The notes below the pieces were generated by a model. That model had not been told where the DNA came from, did not search any database, and saw nothing but the letters and a program-made list of their open reading frames with translations. Shown piece by piece: positions 46,001 through 59,044 of a stretch of 64,000 nt of DNA. The stretch covers positions 5,547,001 to 5,611,000 of the forward strand of contig JANTQA010000015.1 of NCBI GenBank assembly GCA_027625915.1, written 5' to 3'. Positions within the stretch are counted from its first letter, which is position 1. Every line of letters begins with the position of its first letter. Made by a program: the position numbers and the translations under genes. The DNA comes from Anaeramoeba flamelloides (taxonomy: Eukaryota; Metamonada; Anaeramoebidae).

Positions 46001-49000
46001 AAAAACAACTACAGAGCAGGATATTGAAATGTTTATATAATTACATAGAGTGCATAACAGTAATTTTTTCTTATTTCAGAAATAAAAAAAAGTAAAAAAA
46101 AAACGAGAAATACAGAAAAGACTAACAAATATTTTTTTCGAAAGAATTTTTTCCAATATCTCTCTAGGTCTAAGCCTTGTATCATCATTATTATAAGTTT
46201 TATACTATCATTATAATGTGTTTCAATTTATTTTTTTGCAAAGCAGTTCAATCTAAAAAAAAACAGATTAAATTTCATAAAAACTTCATTTTATCATAAA
46301 TTTTAGAGATAAAATATTATTTTTGAATACTGCGGTTTTCTCATTCATAAAAGGAAAAAAATTTATCTCCATTTCCTAAATAAAAAAAAAAAGGAAAAAA
46401 ATTTATCTCAATTTCCTAAAAAAAAAGGAAGAATTTTGTTGAAAAATAAAGCACAACATATAATGACAAACTGATTAAATATCATATTTTTTTTCAAATT
46501 TAATTTCAATTAGCTCTTTTCTTATGAGAATCTGTTCATTTATACCGTTTTATTCAGATTAAAAGTGAATTTTTATTAATTTGAAAAAACCAAATATAAT
46601 TATCAAAACAATATAAATGATCAAAATAATAACAATGATCAAAACAATAATTATCTTTTTTTTTGTCACAAAAAAAAAAAAAAAAAAGTGTATTGAAATA
46701 AAAGATCCAAAACAAAACTTTATATTATTTATACAAAAAGGTTATCGAATTAGAATTTTCAAATTCAAAAAAAAACAAAAAACACCATAATTTTTTAAAC
46801 GAAAAAATAAAATTCAAAAAATAAATAACAATAAAAAAAAAAAAACTAATAAAAAATAACAATAGCTCTTATTTGATTTAATTTTCAGCAATGTAGTAAA
46901 TCGAATTTTATTAAATAGAGAAACGGGATTATTGGCGACTATTGTTGACAAATTATTAAACATTTCATTATATTCAATTATTGAATTAAATAATTTCAAA
47001 TCTTTACAAAGTTTTCAAATGATAATCCAATCGAACGACCAAATATTGAGCCGCACAGCAAAGTTATTGAAAGCGAATTGCAAATTAGTGTTATTTTCAC
47101 AGGGCTCTACGCTGACGACATTATCCAAAAGTTCATTTAAAATCATGACCAACAAATTTTTCCATTTAATTCATAATGAAAATGAATTAAAGCAGGGTTT
47201 GTTTTTCGCCATGAGGTTCATTTCATTAGATTTAACATCACAAGAGGGCACTGAGATGAGCACAAAGTTTGTCACGTTAATTGAAGACTTGTTTAATGAA
47301 ATTAAAAAAAAAAACGAAAGGATCAATTTATCTGTCAGCGTCTCCTTTGTCCTGATCCAACAGGCAATTGAGGGCCATGCTATAAATTTGAAATACACGT
47401 CGTGGAATAACGGGATCAACAATTTATGGAATTTAGCGGTTGAGATAGCAAAATTAAGGAAGATGAATGGGAAAGGTTTATATTTTTTAACTGCCATATT
47501 ATGTTGTCTTGATAAGGCAAATTTTTTACAAAAAAAGAAAGTGTACTTATCGTTCCTATTTAAATCCTTAAAGGACAAATCGGCAAGAAGACATGCCATT
47601 TTGTGTTCTTCCAATTTTCTTCGGGTCTTTTTAATGAACGAGTCACGGTATGAAAACAAAAAAAAGACCTTAGAAGTGTTAAAAACGATCACCGAGAGGG
47701 CGTTTTCATTAAAAAAAAAAAAAAAAAAAGGGGTTGCTAATTTATGATCCGAAGCAATTTAAATATTTAAACGAACTACTATATTCCATTTCCATATGGG
47801 ATTTAGAATATGCAATCAAGAATATTTTATTGCCGATATTGAATAATAAAAACGCATCCCATGAAAAAATGATTGTTGGCTTGTCTGGTATTAAAAAACT
47901 ATTTTTAAATTTCAATTATTTGATTAATAATAAATATTTGAACAATTTGAACTCGTCTTCTTTAAATAACTCATCCAATAATTCAAGGGCGGGGACAACT
48001 ACAACTCGTAATAATACATCAATTAATGACATTATAAATGCATTTTTTTTCAAGTCAAACAATTTTAAATTAAATTCCAAGCAATACCAATTAAAAAAAA
48101 TTAATCAAAATAATATTAATTCTTCATTAAAAACCTATGAAGAGCAAATTTTCAATTCATTAGAAAACTGTTTAAAGTCCATTTATAAACATTATGGTAA
48201 CCATTTATTATTAAACAACAATATAATGAAAAAATCAATTAATGATTTAATACCAAAAGAGATTTGTGGTATCCATCTAATTAATTCATGCATTTCATTA
48301 ATCCCACAATTTTACCCTTTGCAAAATGAAATAATTTCTTTGCTGTGTAAGTACACCTTACATATTGATGATAATCTATCAAATAAAGCAAAAAAGGTCT
48401 TATTAAAGACAATTATTGTTCGGCCAAATTTAAGATTTACAGTAATTAAGGAATTTGCTGATCTTTTATTTAGTATCAGTTTAAAAAACATTCAAGATAA
48501 TAATTATTATAATAAAGATAGTAACAAAGATAACAGCAGGGATAGTAACAAAGATAGTAAGAGTAAGAACAAGAATAATGGTAGTAGTAGTAATACGACT
48601 GCCACTACCACCATTGGTAGTAGTAGTAGTAATAGTAGTAATAATAATAATAAAAAAAATAATAAAGATGGGGGTGATAAAGATAATAGTAATCATAATA
48701 ATAATAATCATACAAATAATTCAGGATCTGAATTATTATTAATTAGCATTATTAATTTTAAAAAATTAATTAAAATTTGGATCAAATTATTAAAAGGAAA
48801 ATTAAATTTAAATTGTCAATTAATAAATTCAAATTTAAAATGTAATATTAATTTAAATAAATTAAAATTAAAATTTGATCCCTTATATATCGAAAGTATT
48901 CTCATTTTATTGTTAACTGATTTTAATTATCGGATTCGAAAAAAGGTCTTAAAAATTTTAAAAAATTTATCAAAATTAGAAAAATTATTAATAGATTCAA

Positions 49001-52000
49001 AAAATAAAGAATTAAATTTATCTTATAATAATAATGAACAAGAAAATCAAGAGAAGGATATTAACATTAATGGTGATAATAATAACAGCAATGGAAAAGA
49101 AAAGAAGAAAGAGAAAGGAAAGGGGAAATATCCACTTCGGATAATCCATATCTTGAATGATTTTTATCCAAATTTAATTAATTTGAAACAAATCATTAAT
49201 GATAGCCAATATCATCCTTCAAATATTTTAGAAGTTGATGTTCTCTCAAGATATTTATCGATCGATCAAATTAATTTAAAAAATTTAACTATTGATTTCA
49301 AACAAAAAAAAGAAAAAGAAATAAATTCATTATCAAATTCGAATTTGGATTTAATATCCAAAAACAAAAATAAATTAAATAAAAATACTTTATTTAATTT
49401 AATATGTTCAAAATCTGAAAATGATTTCCAGTGGTGGATAAGATGCTTATTAAAAATAATGAGAAAGATCAATACAATTTATCCATCTTTATCTCAAAAC
49501 ATTATGAATTTTTCATTAGAATTAGTAAAATCCTTTGATATTAGTTTAAACTCTAAAAATATTAATGAAATAAATAATTTGACCGCATTAAGATGGAGTT
49601 CATTATGTTCATTAATTTTTTCTACAGTATCAAAATTAACCAAAAATCGTAATAATAATATTAATAATAATATTAATAATAATAATAATAATAATTATAA
49701 AAAAGAAATTAAAGAAATGGAATGGTATAAATTAATGAAATTAATTATCCCGTTCTTAGATTGCGAAAATGAATCGATAGCCTCTGGTGCATTATTTTCT
49801 TTATCTCAGACCAGGATTGAATTTATTACAAACTTGATAAGTGAATTTAGAATATTAATTGAAAATTTATTATTAAGCAAAAATGAAATAATTAATAAAA
49901 AATTGGAAGGGGGATTATTAACTAGTATTAATATTCTATATAAAATTATTTCTTACCGACTGAAATTAAATATAAAAAACCATCGACAGAAAAATCATTA
50001 CTATCTCACGAAAAAAAAGAATAGAAATGATGATGACAATCTAACAGAAAGGGAGAAAAATTATAATTTAAACGAAGACGAAATCCAGGAAATAATTATT
50101 TCGTTAAATGCACAACTAGATCAAATACATAAATGTTTATTAAATCCAAATTTAATGCCATTGACCATTTACCAGTTGCCGTTAAGATACAATTTTTGTT
50201 TATTTGTCGATAAAATAATTGAATTATGCTCTCATTATAATAATGATTTACCAAAGGAAACTAGAAGAGAGCTATTTTCAATGATGCAAGAAATTTGTGG
50301 TATTGGTCATTTGGGTGAATTGAAAAGAAATGAAGAATTGAAATTAGTCATTGAGCAAATTAACGAAAGTATCAATGAAATTAGCTTACAAATGAAATTT
50401 AAAAGGAAGTTTTTAATTTATAGAAAGTCTGTAGAATTGGCTGCTTGTAAATGTATGTCCTCTTTATTATCTGGCCAATTATTTTATGATAATACTTTAA
50501 AAACAGAGAGTTTGATTTTTAGTTGGATGAATGAATTATTGAAAACGAAAAATGAAAATTTGAAAAAAATTGGGTTATTATCAATAAAAAACTTTTTCGC
50601 AACAAATTATAATTTATTATTAAACCCTTATTTAGATCTATGTTATTCAGTTATAAACTCAATCTCGAAAAGCTATACAATTATTTTAATAAAATCATTA
50701 TTAGACGACGATAAAGAAAAGAAAATTCAATTAAAATCTGAAGAATTAATTCATTTAATTATTTACAAATTGGGCAGCTCTCATCAAGAAATAAGAAAAG
50801 TTACTAAAAAATTATTACAAAAAGTTTCTAAAGATCTTATTAACAATAAATATCAAGAAATTAAAAAAAAAAATAAAAAAGATCAAGGGAAAGGAAAGGA
50901 GAAGAGAAAGGGTAAAGGAAAGAGCAAAGGAAAGGGTAAAGGAAAGGGTAAAGGAAAGGGCAAAGGGAAGAAAAAGAGTACAAAAAAGGGAGAAGAAATG
51001 GAGAAGGGTAAAGAAAAAGGGAAAGGGAAAGGGAAAGAAAAGGGGAAGGGAAAGGGAAAGAAAAAGAAAAAGAAAAAAGGAAAAGGAAAAGGAAAAGGAA
51101 AAGGAAAAGGAAAAGGAAAAGGAAAAGGAAAGGGTAAAGGAAAGGGAAAGGGGAAAGGAAAAGGAAAAGGAAAAGAAGAAAGAAATGTTAAAGAAGAGGG
51201 AAAAGAAAAGGGGGGTAACAATGAACTGGAACTGGAAAAGGGAAAGGGAAAGGTAATCGAAAAGGAAAATGTCAAAATTGATGATAATGAGGATGAACTA
51301 ATTATTAATTCTATTTATCCTGAAAGATGTTCTGTACCAGAAAACTATAAATTAATTCAATACAAGATTTCAATATTATTTGCAAAACATAAAAAAGATT
51401 TAATTTTCCCATTTTTTAAAGAATTAATTAAAAGATATTGGTATTTACATTCAATGAAAAAGCAATATAAAGAAAAAATGTCTGGGATTTATGCTAGAAA
51501 GGAATCCATTTTAGTTTATTTAATACCCTGGTTAAAAGACATACAGTATGATAAATTAAATGAACATTCTGTAAATCAATTTAATACCATTTTGGAAGAT
51601 TTATTAGAAATTACAATGAACGAAGTTGATTCCTTTTCTTTAATAATTGAAAATATTTGGAAAACTATTGGAAATAAAAATGAAAATATTTTGGCTATTT
51701 TGGAATTTTTAATTGTTTCTGGTTCAAATTGCCAAACCCCTAGTTATGTTTACATTGCTAAAAAAATTACTAATTCTTTATTAAGAAATTCTCCACAAAT
51801 TGTACATATTTTAATGAATGATATAAACCCATTAATAAAATTATACTTGGATTATAAAAATAAAAATTTCAAAAAAGAGAAAACGGAGAAGGGTAAAAGA
51901 AAGAAAGAGAAGGGGAACGCAAAGGAAAAGGGAAAGGGAAAGGGAAAAGAGTACGAAAACGATAACGACAACGATAACAACAACGAAAATGACAACTACA

Positions 52001-55000
52001 ACGAAAATGAAAACGAAAACGAAAAAGAAAACAAAAACAAAAACGAAAAAGAAAATGGAAAAAGGAAAAGCAAAATTGGAATGATCAAAAAAGGAAATAC
52101 TGATCAAATAAAAATGTATATACAAGAATTAGAAGATCAAAATTTTGAATATCAATTATCACCAAAAACAATCAAGCCATATAATAGTTTTGAATTTATT
52201 CAAAGAATTGAAAAAAAAAAATTAAACACTGATTTTAGATGGGATGTGCCTGGTTTTAAAAATAAACGAGGAAGTGATAATCAAAGTAATTGGAATTCTT
52301 ATAATAGAAAGAGCAAAAAAAAAAAAACTACCAAAATAAGAGAAGATTTATTAAATGAATTGCAAACTAAATCAGAATCAAGAAATAAAAAAAAGGAAAA
52401 TACACAAGAACAAAGAGAAATAAACGATATAATAAATCAGACAGATATTAATGAACATAATTCAATAAACATCAAACGAAATGAATTCGGTATAATATTA
52501 TTAGTAGAAATGGTAAAAGATAATAACCCTTTATTTCAAAATTATTTACCGTTTTTATTTCATGTAATTTTTATAATGATGGATAATAATTCACCAGTAA
52601 TATTTGAACATTGTAAATTACTATTAATAAATTTAATTATTACCTTTATCTTAGAAAATAATGGAGACGATGGAGATAACAAAGATGGTGATAACGAAAA
52701 TTCAAATAATGAAAATAAACTTGACAATAATCAAGCCAAGGAAAAGGAATTGAAAAAAAGCAAAAACAAAAACAAGAATGACAACACCACTAACAAAAAA
52801 TTAAAAAATATTCAACTAACATTAAATTTAATTGAAGAAATATCTAATTCTCAAAATAAATCACTATGGAAATATGAAAAGATTAAAGAAAATTATTTTG
52901 ATTTAAAATCAGAAAAAAAAATAGAATATTTTCTAAAAAAGATTATAAAAATATTTTCGGTGATCGATCCTAAATTAAAAGAAAAATGGTGCACATTAGC
53001 ACACCAATGGGCCAATTCAATTATCTTGATCCATAATGTAAATAATAAAAAAACACCAAAACAAAAGCAAACGAATTTAAAAATCTTTTTTAGATCTTTC
53101 CAAATATATAGAATTTTAATTGGTAAAGTAACGAATTACCAAATTAAAGAAATTATTAAATCATTATTAATTAGTTTCCAAAATAATTTATCAATGGTGA
53201 ATTCCATTAACGAATTAAAAATCGGCTTTAATTGGTTTGTTTTCGAAATCATTTTTACTTTGAAAAAAATCGTTTCCCAAATGAATTCATTATTGCTATA
53301 CCCTCAAATATTTTGGACAATAATTACTTTATTATATAGCAATAATGATAATATCTTGTATTACGCTTTACAAATTTTAGATAAATTATTAGATTTAAAT
53401 TTCAATGATCATGATACAATCAGAATTTTGGAATCCACAATGCCAGTCAATTGGAATCCCAAATTTAATGGATTGTTATCTTTAATTATCAAAACCTTAT
53501 TTTATCCCAAATCGAAAAACTTATCGTTGCAAATTCTTATAAAGCTTTTAAAAATTAATAAGAATGACATTATTGAACCACATCTAGAATTCCAAATTTG
53601 GTCTTTAATTATAATATTATTACCCATTTTGACAGTCAATTTAAAAAATAATGAGAATACAAACTTGACTAAAAGCGAATCTTCTAGTAGAGAAAAATAT
53701 GATAATGATGATATTATTAATTATTTTAGTAACAACAATAATCTTAATTATAATAATATCGATGATGACGATGACGATGATGATGACGATATTAGTGGTG
53801 GCTATGATGATGATGAACAAAATTATGATGATGACAATCAAAAATTTTGGAGAACAATTAATGTTAAAAATTTATCAGAACTTTTAAGCAAATTTTGTAG
53901 AAAATTTAAATACGAAAAAATAGCCAAAATTTTTGATAAATTTACAAATAATGAATTTGTAAATAATAAAACCCAATTTATCCAAAAAATTAAAATGGAA
54001 TTTTCAAATACTTTTCTAATAAATTATAATTGTGATATTATAAACTTTTTATTAAAATATTCTGGTGAGGGGCCAGATTATTTACGTTCAGAAATTCTAT
54101 TAATCACAAGTGTCTTTTTGAAAGGAATAGATTTGTCATTAAAAAAAAATTCAAAAATTGACAAAACGTTATTTGATAAATTAATATTATTTTCGAAAGG
54201 TGAATTAAGAGACTTTGTTTTACCAGTTTTAGAAGTATCAATTCATGGTGCAGATTTTACGATGTCCAAATTTGAAATCAAAACAATAGATGAAGAAAAA
54301 ATTAAATCAAATTTGGAAAGAATAAATAAAGATCAATTACTTTCTCCAAGAATAAAAAATCATAATTTTATATTTAAAAAGAAAAAGAATTTAAATGCAA
54401 AATATATGAAATTAGATAAAAATAGTGGGTTCTTTTTCAACAAAAATCTTTTAAATGAAAAAGAAATTCAAAAATATCAGGATGAAAATGGTATCAATGA
54501 AATTATTAAAAAACTATCTCAATTATTAAATACCTATAAATTTGATTCAAATATTAAAATTAATAACCCTTTAAAATTAATCAAAATTAATTCAAATAAA
54601 ATTAATAATTTTACTATTCAAATACCAAATGATAAAAAAAAGGCAAAGGAGACACCAAAGAAAGAAAAAATTAAAGATAATAAACTAATTTTAGATGAAA
54701 ATGAAAAAGGCTTGGTAGATGAAAAGGAGAAAGATGATGAAAAGGTCGAGATGGTGAATGGGAATGTGGTGGAGAAGGAGATTGGGAAGAGGGTGGATGA
54801 TAAAAAGGAAATCTGGGAAGAGAAGAGAAAGAGAGAGGATGATGAGAAGGGGAAGAATGAGAATGAGAGCGAGAACGAGAAGGAGAATGAGAACGAGAAC
54901 GAGAACGAGAATGAGAAGAGGGAGAAAGATGAGAGGGGGAAGGATGAGAAGGAGAAGGAGAAGGAGAAAGAGGAGAAGGAGAAGGGGGGGACGGAAAAGG

Positions 55001-55854
55001 AGAAGGGAAACGAAAAGGAGAATGAGAATCAGAAGGATATAATAAATGATCTACAAAAGGAAAAAGATATTATTATTCATACGAACAAAATTTTTGAAAA
55101 TATTAATTCACTGCAAATACCTATTGAAAATTTAGATCAATCAAGGAAATTGGTTAATGAAGAGGTAAGGAATTGGTCAAGGGTAAGAAGAAGAAAAAGA
55201 ATAGGCGATGGCCCAGAAATTTTAAATATTTATAATTTTGGTTTAAATCTTACTCAAGTAATTATCAAAGATTTTAAATTAATTCTACAAAAGGCTTATT
55301 TATTATTAGAAGGGCAATATGAAAAAAATGTAATCATAAATTTACCAATTCAAATTATAATCACCCAAATCGAATCAATCCGTTCAGCTTATGACGAAAA
55401 GCAAGACAATCGATTTTTGAAAATCGAAAATATAATTAATGAAAATATTGAACAAGACAATGATTATTTGAATCAAATGAAGGAACAAATTAGAACTTTT
55501 ACTAATAACATTGAAAGAGAAAGAGTCACTTATTTAGAAAAGCAAAGAGCCACCTACGATTCTATCATCACTTTAAATGAATTATTAAAATCAAATACAC
55601 AAAATCAAAACCTTAAAAAAAAGGCAATCGCCGAAAACCAACTTTGTCTAACTTTAGTTGAACAACAACGCTATTTATTAAGTTTCATAATAGCTTTAAT
55701 TCAACTTGCTAAAATTGCTAATCAAATTATTCCAATCATCTTACTGGATTTTAATTTCGATAACCAAAAATTAATCTTTTTAAAATCTATTCAAGACCAA
55801 GAAAATTTACAAAATATTATAGAAAATAGAGAAAGAGATCTTAGATTTAATTAA
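43016..55854 (+). CDS. FRY: Furry/Mor2/Tao3-family cell morphogenesis protein, about 3100 residues
   Basis: Exons 43016-43105, 43273-43448, 43690-43761 and 46889-55854, phases consistent. One base too many in a 19-A run (47711-47729) shifts the frame; skipping it gives 3100 residues, close to human FRY (3013). N-terminal text 'INAMETLSTISKKYTTQILS', 'TLVSWRELVKKQ' matches the family's 'FD+LISSL..IA+......L..L..W++'. Residues about 330-440 ('YFLTAILCCLDKANFLQKK', 'LFKSLKDKSARRHAILCS', 'WDLEYAIKNILLPIL') and about 1600-1760 ('KHKKDLIFPFFKELIKRYWY', 'LVYLIPWLKDI') match the N-terminal and central morphogenesis regions. Furry proteins are HEAT/Armadillo scaffolds for NDR kinase-Mob signalling in polarity. 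Low-complexity inserts (Asn runs, Gly-Lys repeat about 1445-1545, Glu/Lys/Asn near 2720-2830) interrupt the scaffold. The 3.1-kb third intron hosts two inverted transposons. Confidence 0.85.
44277..44829 (-). mobile_element. TIR element, family B, in Furry intron 3 (copy A)
   Basis: Flanked by TA at 44275-44276 and 44830-44831. Read in reverse it starts CAGCCATTCCAGAATATC and ends with the complement of CAACTATTCCAACTTTGTTG. Its reverse complement aligns along its length with 45168-45691. It carries a 9-bp minisatellite (AAATCACAT, about seven units at 44470-44535), reduced to about three units in the partner. A short open stretch in reverse ('ELVNKILEWITNRKMVMKVL') may be relict coding. Confidence 0.8.
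44470..44535. repeat. 9-bp minisatellite AAATCACA(T/G)
   Basis: About seven imperfect units inside the family B element; the partner element shows about three at 45465-45495, so the array length differs between copies. Confidence 0.75.
45168..45691 (+). mobile_element. TIR element, family B, in Furry intron 3 (copy B)
   Basis: Starts CAGCCGTTCCAAACCTAC and ends with the complement of CAACCTTTCCGACCTTACGG; TA at 45166-45167 and 45692-45693. It is inverted relative to copy A with about 340 bp between them, so the intron transcript could fold into a hairpin of roughly 500 bp. The 107-codon frame at 45216-45539 shows no conserved transposase signature. Confidence 0.8.
45694..46888 (+). other. 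Rest of Furry intron 3
   Basis: AT-rich intron DNA with poly-A runs and a tandem duplication around 46350-46435 (AGGAAAAAAATTTATCTC twice). It ends at the acceptor TTTTCAG (46888). No other feature seen. Confidence 0.5.
47711..47729 (+). other. 19-A homopolymer carrying an apparent frameshift
   Basis: Upstream the Furry frame is open to this run and downstream it is open for 2706 codons in the next frame. Family-conserved sequence continues on both sides, so the shift is most simply a homopolymer length error; programmed slippage is the alternative. Confidence 0.75.
50884..51260 (+). repeat. Purine-only GGAAAA-type repeat encoding (Gly-Lys)n
   Basis: 51010-51134 is 125 bases of pure purine, and after one T it continues to about 51185. 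The core is a GGAAAA hexamer repeated about ten times, encoding Gly-Lys. It lies inside the Furry coding exon and keeps frame. Such mirror-repeat purine tracts can form triplex (H-DNA). Confidence 0.85.
54700..55040 (+). repeat. Purine-rich coding repeat (Glu/Lys/Asn)
   Basis: Repeats of GAGAA(C/T) and GAGAAG-type codons encode Glu-Asn and Glu-Lys runs in the C-terminal third of the Furry-like protein. G content is much higher than in the flanking coding sequence. Confidence 0.75.
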
Positions 55855-56107
55855 GATTTGTTTTCTCATTGTTTTTTTTTTTTTTATTTTTTTAATTATT
55901 TTGAAATATATAAAAATTGATAAATTTTATTGTTTTTTAATTTAAATTTTCCTTTAAGGTGATTAAAATACAATTCGGACACATTTGAATTATTCAATTT
56001 GTTGATTTAATTATATAACTTCAATAAACATTTCCCTATTAAAAACGCACGTTGGAATTTTATCAAAAAATTATAAATATTTGATATTAATGTTTTTATA
56101 AATTATA
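55855..56107. other. 3' flank of the Furry gene
   Basis: Short AT-rich stretch containing AATAAA-like words; no gene seen. Confidence 0.4.
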
Positions 56108-56109
56108 TA

Positions 56110-56570
56110 AACTATTTTCCATTCAAAGGGGCACAGTTGTTATAAGGGGATTATGCGTGTTTAAAGAGTTTGAATGGATATTAAAAGAAAAATTATATTT
56201 TGAAAATTTTTAAAATTGAAATCATTTTTTCACATTTTTGCTTTTTTTTTTTTTTTTTGGATAACATAATTCATTTGTTATTTTTTTATAATAACAAGAT
56301 TAATAGTCAATTGTTCAAAAGTCTGTTATTCTAATGTTGTTGAAACTATGAAAATGATTGTAGAAAAATCATATGGGTTTCTAATTGGAATTTTCTTTGG
56401 ATCTAAAATTGAAGATTAAAATGAACAGTGTTGTTTTTCTTAATATGTATACCAAGAGAATTTGCAGTTTTCAATTTTTAAGATACGATAATGATTGATT
56501 AGATTCACTTCATATGGATATCAATTATTCTCTGATATGTATTCTTCTACTTATTTCTGATTTATTCTTT
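56110..56570 (+). mobile_element. TIR element, family A, partial copy
   Basis: Begins AACTATTTTCCATTCAAAGG next to TA (56108-56109) and aligns with the reverse complement of 1020-1297 and with 9197-9560. The opposite TIR is absent, so it is truncated or diverged; the right boundary is approximate. Confidence 0.65.
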
Positions 56571-56974
56571 AAAGGTAAAATATTAAAAAATTGTTATTTG
56601 AAAAATTTTTTGGGAAACCTTCAAGACACATATTTATAAAGTTTATTTCTTATTTCTATTTTTTCTATAATTTGAAATGTATTCAACCAAGAATTAATAT
56701 TATATTCTTTATGTTATCTGTTTTAATATCCTTATAAATCCAAAAAGTGATCAAATTTATAAATTAACTACTAATAAAAACTATGTTTATATTTTATATT
56801 TTACAAATTAACTTACGATTAGAATCTTAGATTATCTATAATCCAGATTTGAATTATCATAAACATTCAAAAAAGTTCAAAGATAAAGTAGTTATGTTAT
56901 TTTATTTTTTTTTTGAACTTGGAAAAAAAAATAATAAATTTTTTTGTAATATTTTTTCAAGATTTTAGATTATA

Positions 56975-57544
56975 TGTACTTAATATAAAAAAGAACTATT
57001 TTTTTTTGATTAATATTTTTCGAAATCTAGCTTATAAATTAATTCAATTAACAACTGGGATAAATTTTTTTGAGAATAAAAACACTCTCAAATATTCAAT
57101 ATCGAAAATATTTTTTGAAATTACAGAACTTTTTATTTTTTTTTTGAAAAATTGGGGTTGAGAAAATTTTATAATTAAAAGATAAGTTAATATAATAAAT
57201 TAGAATATTTTTCCCTAGAGTTTGTGTTTTTTAAATAACTTTTTTTTAAATTTACCATTGAAAAATAAAAAAAAAGCATTTGAAGACCAAATTAGTCCCT
57301 TATATGAAAATAAAATTCACATAATTTAGAATTTGTTTTAGTAAATGAGTTAAAATAAGATTTTATGGATAAAAAATACCTAAATTCATCTTTTAATTCA
57401 ATAATTTCGGCAAAAAATGTTATCAAGAAAAAGTTAAATGGAAAGTTTATTTATTTTTATTTTTTTAAATAAGTTTTTTTAATTGTATTAATGGAAAGTA
57501 ATTGATCAGTTTTCCATTTTTAGTGTTTTTTGGTTGTTGGGACA
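56975..57544 (-). mobile_element. TIR element, family E, copy 2 (TA-flanked)
   Basis: Starts TGTACTTAATATAAAA and ends with the complement of TGTCCCAACAACCAAAA; TA at 56973-56974 and 57545-57546. Reverse complement of the 39719-40297 copy, 570 versus 579 bp. The 82-codon frame at 56913-57161 is incidental. Confidence 0.85.
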
Positions 57545-57546
57545 TA

Positions 57547-59044
57547 TTCAGATTTTATAAAACAAAAATATATTTAAAAAAAAGTAATCTTTTATGGCAG
57601 AATTACAACACCAAAGCATGCTATTAAAATATTATTATTATAATTTTTATGTAAAATATCAATATAAACAACTTGATCAAAAAATTCTTCTATAATATTT
57701 AAAAATGGATTTTATTCTCGGATTTGCACAAGATGTGTTTAATAGTTGTATTATATACCGAATATCCAATTCCAAATCAATAGAAAAAAAAACTACCCTA
57801 AATATGATATATAGGTATACATTTGTGTTATTGTTATCAATAATTACTTTTTTAACCAATATTTTACTTCATTAAAACACAAAAATGATTACTTTAATTT
57901 TTTCATTCTATTGATTGGAAATATCAAAATCCAAATTAGAATATAATAAGATTTGTGGATAAAAAAGAAATTTTTATTTTGGATATTTTTAAATTGTTTT
58001 TCCATTCATTTGTAATCTTTTTTTCTCAAAAGATATTTTTTTGTGAACTCAAGCCCTAAGAATATTTTTTTCTCTATCTGAATTTATTTGGTTCATACAA
58101 TTTTGGAATAATTTCAGATCATTCTTGGAATAATTTGTTTATATTAGAAATGTTGATTATTAAATTGGAAATTATCCAAACAATAATGTTAATTCATGAA
58201 ATACCCATATTTTTTTTTCTATTTAACAAAATAAAAATTGAATTTTTTGGATCTCTTAAATCAATTTTAGATATTTGTCTAAAAATATGGTATGAATAAT
58301 AATTATTTCAAAAACAATTAAACTGAAATCCAATAAGGCTTTTATATTAACTTTGAGAAAAATAATATTTTTAAAAATCCCAGCTAGTATTCGACTACAA
58401 TACCCTTTTTTAAGAGTTATTTAAAAAAAAAAATTATTATATTTTAAATTTTATCAATTATTTATATGTTATTATCATTGATAATGTATTTTAATTAAAC
58501 TTCAAAGATTTTTTGTACATACTTTAAGATCATATAGAATATGTAATATAATCAAAATAAGAAATAAAAAAAAACCAATTGCATATAAAAAATATTTACC
58601 ATAATAGCATGCAATCAATTTTTTTCCAACCCAAACAATAATCTTAAAAAATTAATATACTACCTTTAGCATGAATAGTTATATAAAAAAAATTTTTTTT
58701 TTTGTTCCTTATATTAAGAATTTCAGTGTTTGTTATAAAGTGTATAGACTAGATCTAATAAATTTATATTTTTTTTATTAATAAAAACTGTCCACTTTTG
58801 AAAGCACTACAAATTTTTCAAAACCAAGTCAATTGATTTTGAAAAAACTATTCACAATCTTAGAAATTTTTTCTTTACAAATTCATAAACCAATGATCAG
58901 AAATAATATTTAATATAAAACAAAAGAAAAAATAGATATTAAAAGATCAAAAAAAAAAAAAAACTGAAAAAAATGAAAAAGGAATGAATATATTTATGAA
59001 AAAAGAAAAAGAAAAAGAAAAAGAAAACTAAAGAAAAATAATAA
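57547..59044. other. AT-rich intergenic region, nothing recognised
   Basis: No supported gene, RNA or repeat; it lies between a family E element and the 3' end of the ERGIC3-like gene. A GAAAAA-repeat precedes the gene end at about 59003-59030. Confidence 0.5.

Noticed and set aside
50883..51275. A 130-codon minus-strand frame of Pro/Phe/Ser repeats
   Set aside because: It is the shadow of the purine-rich Gly-Lys repeat in the Furry gene.
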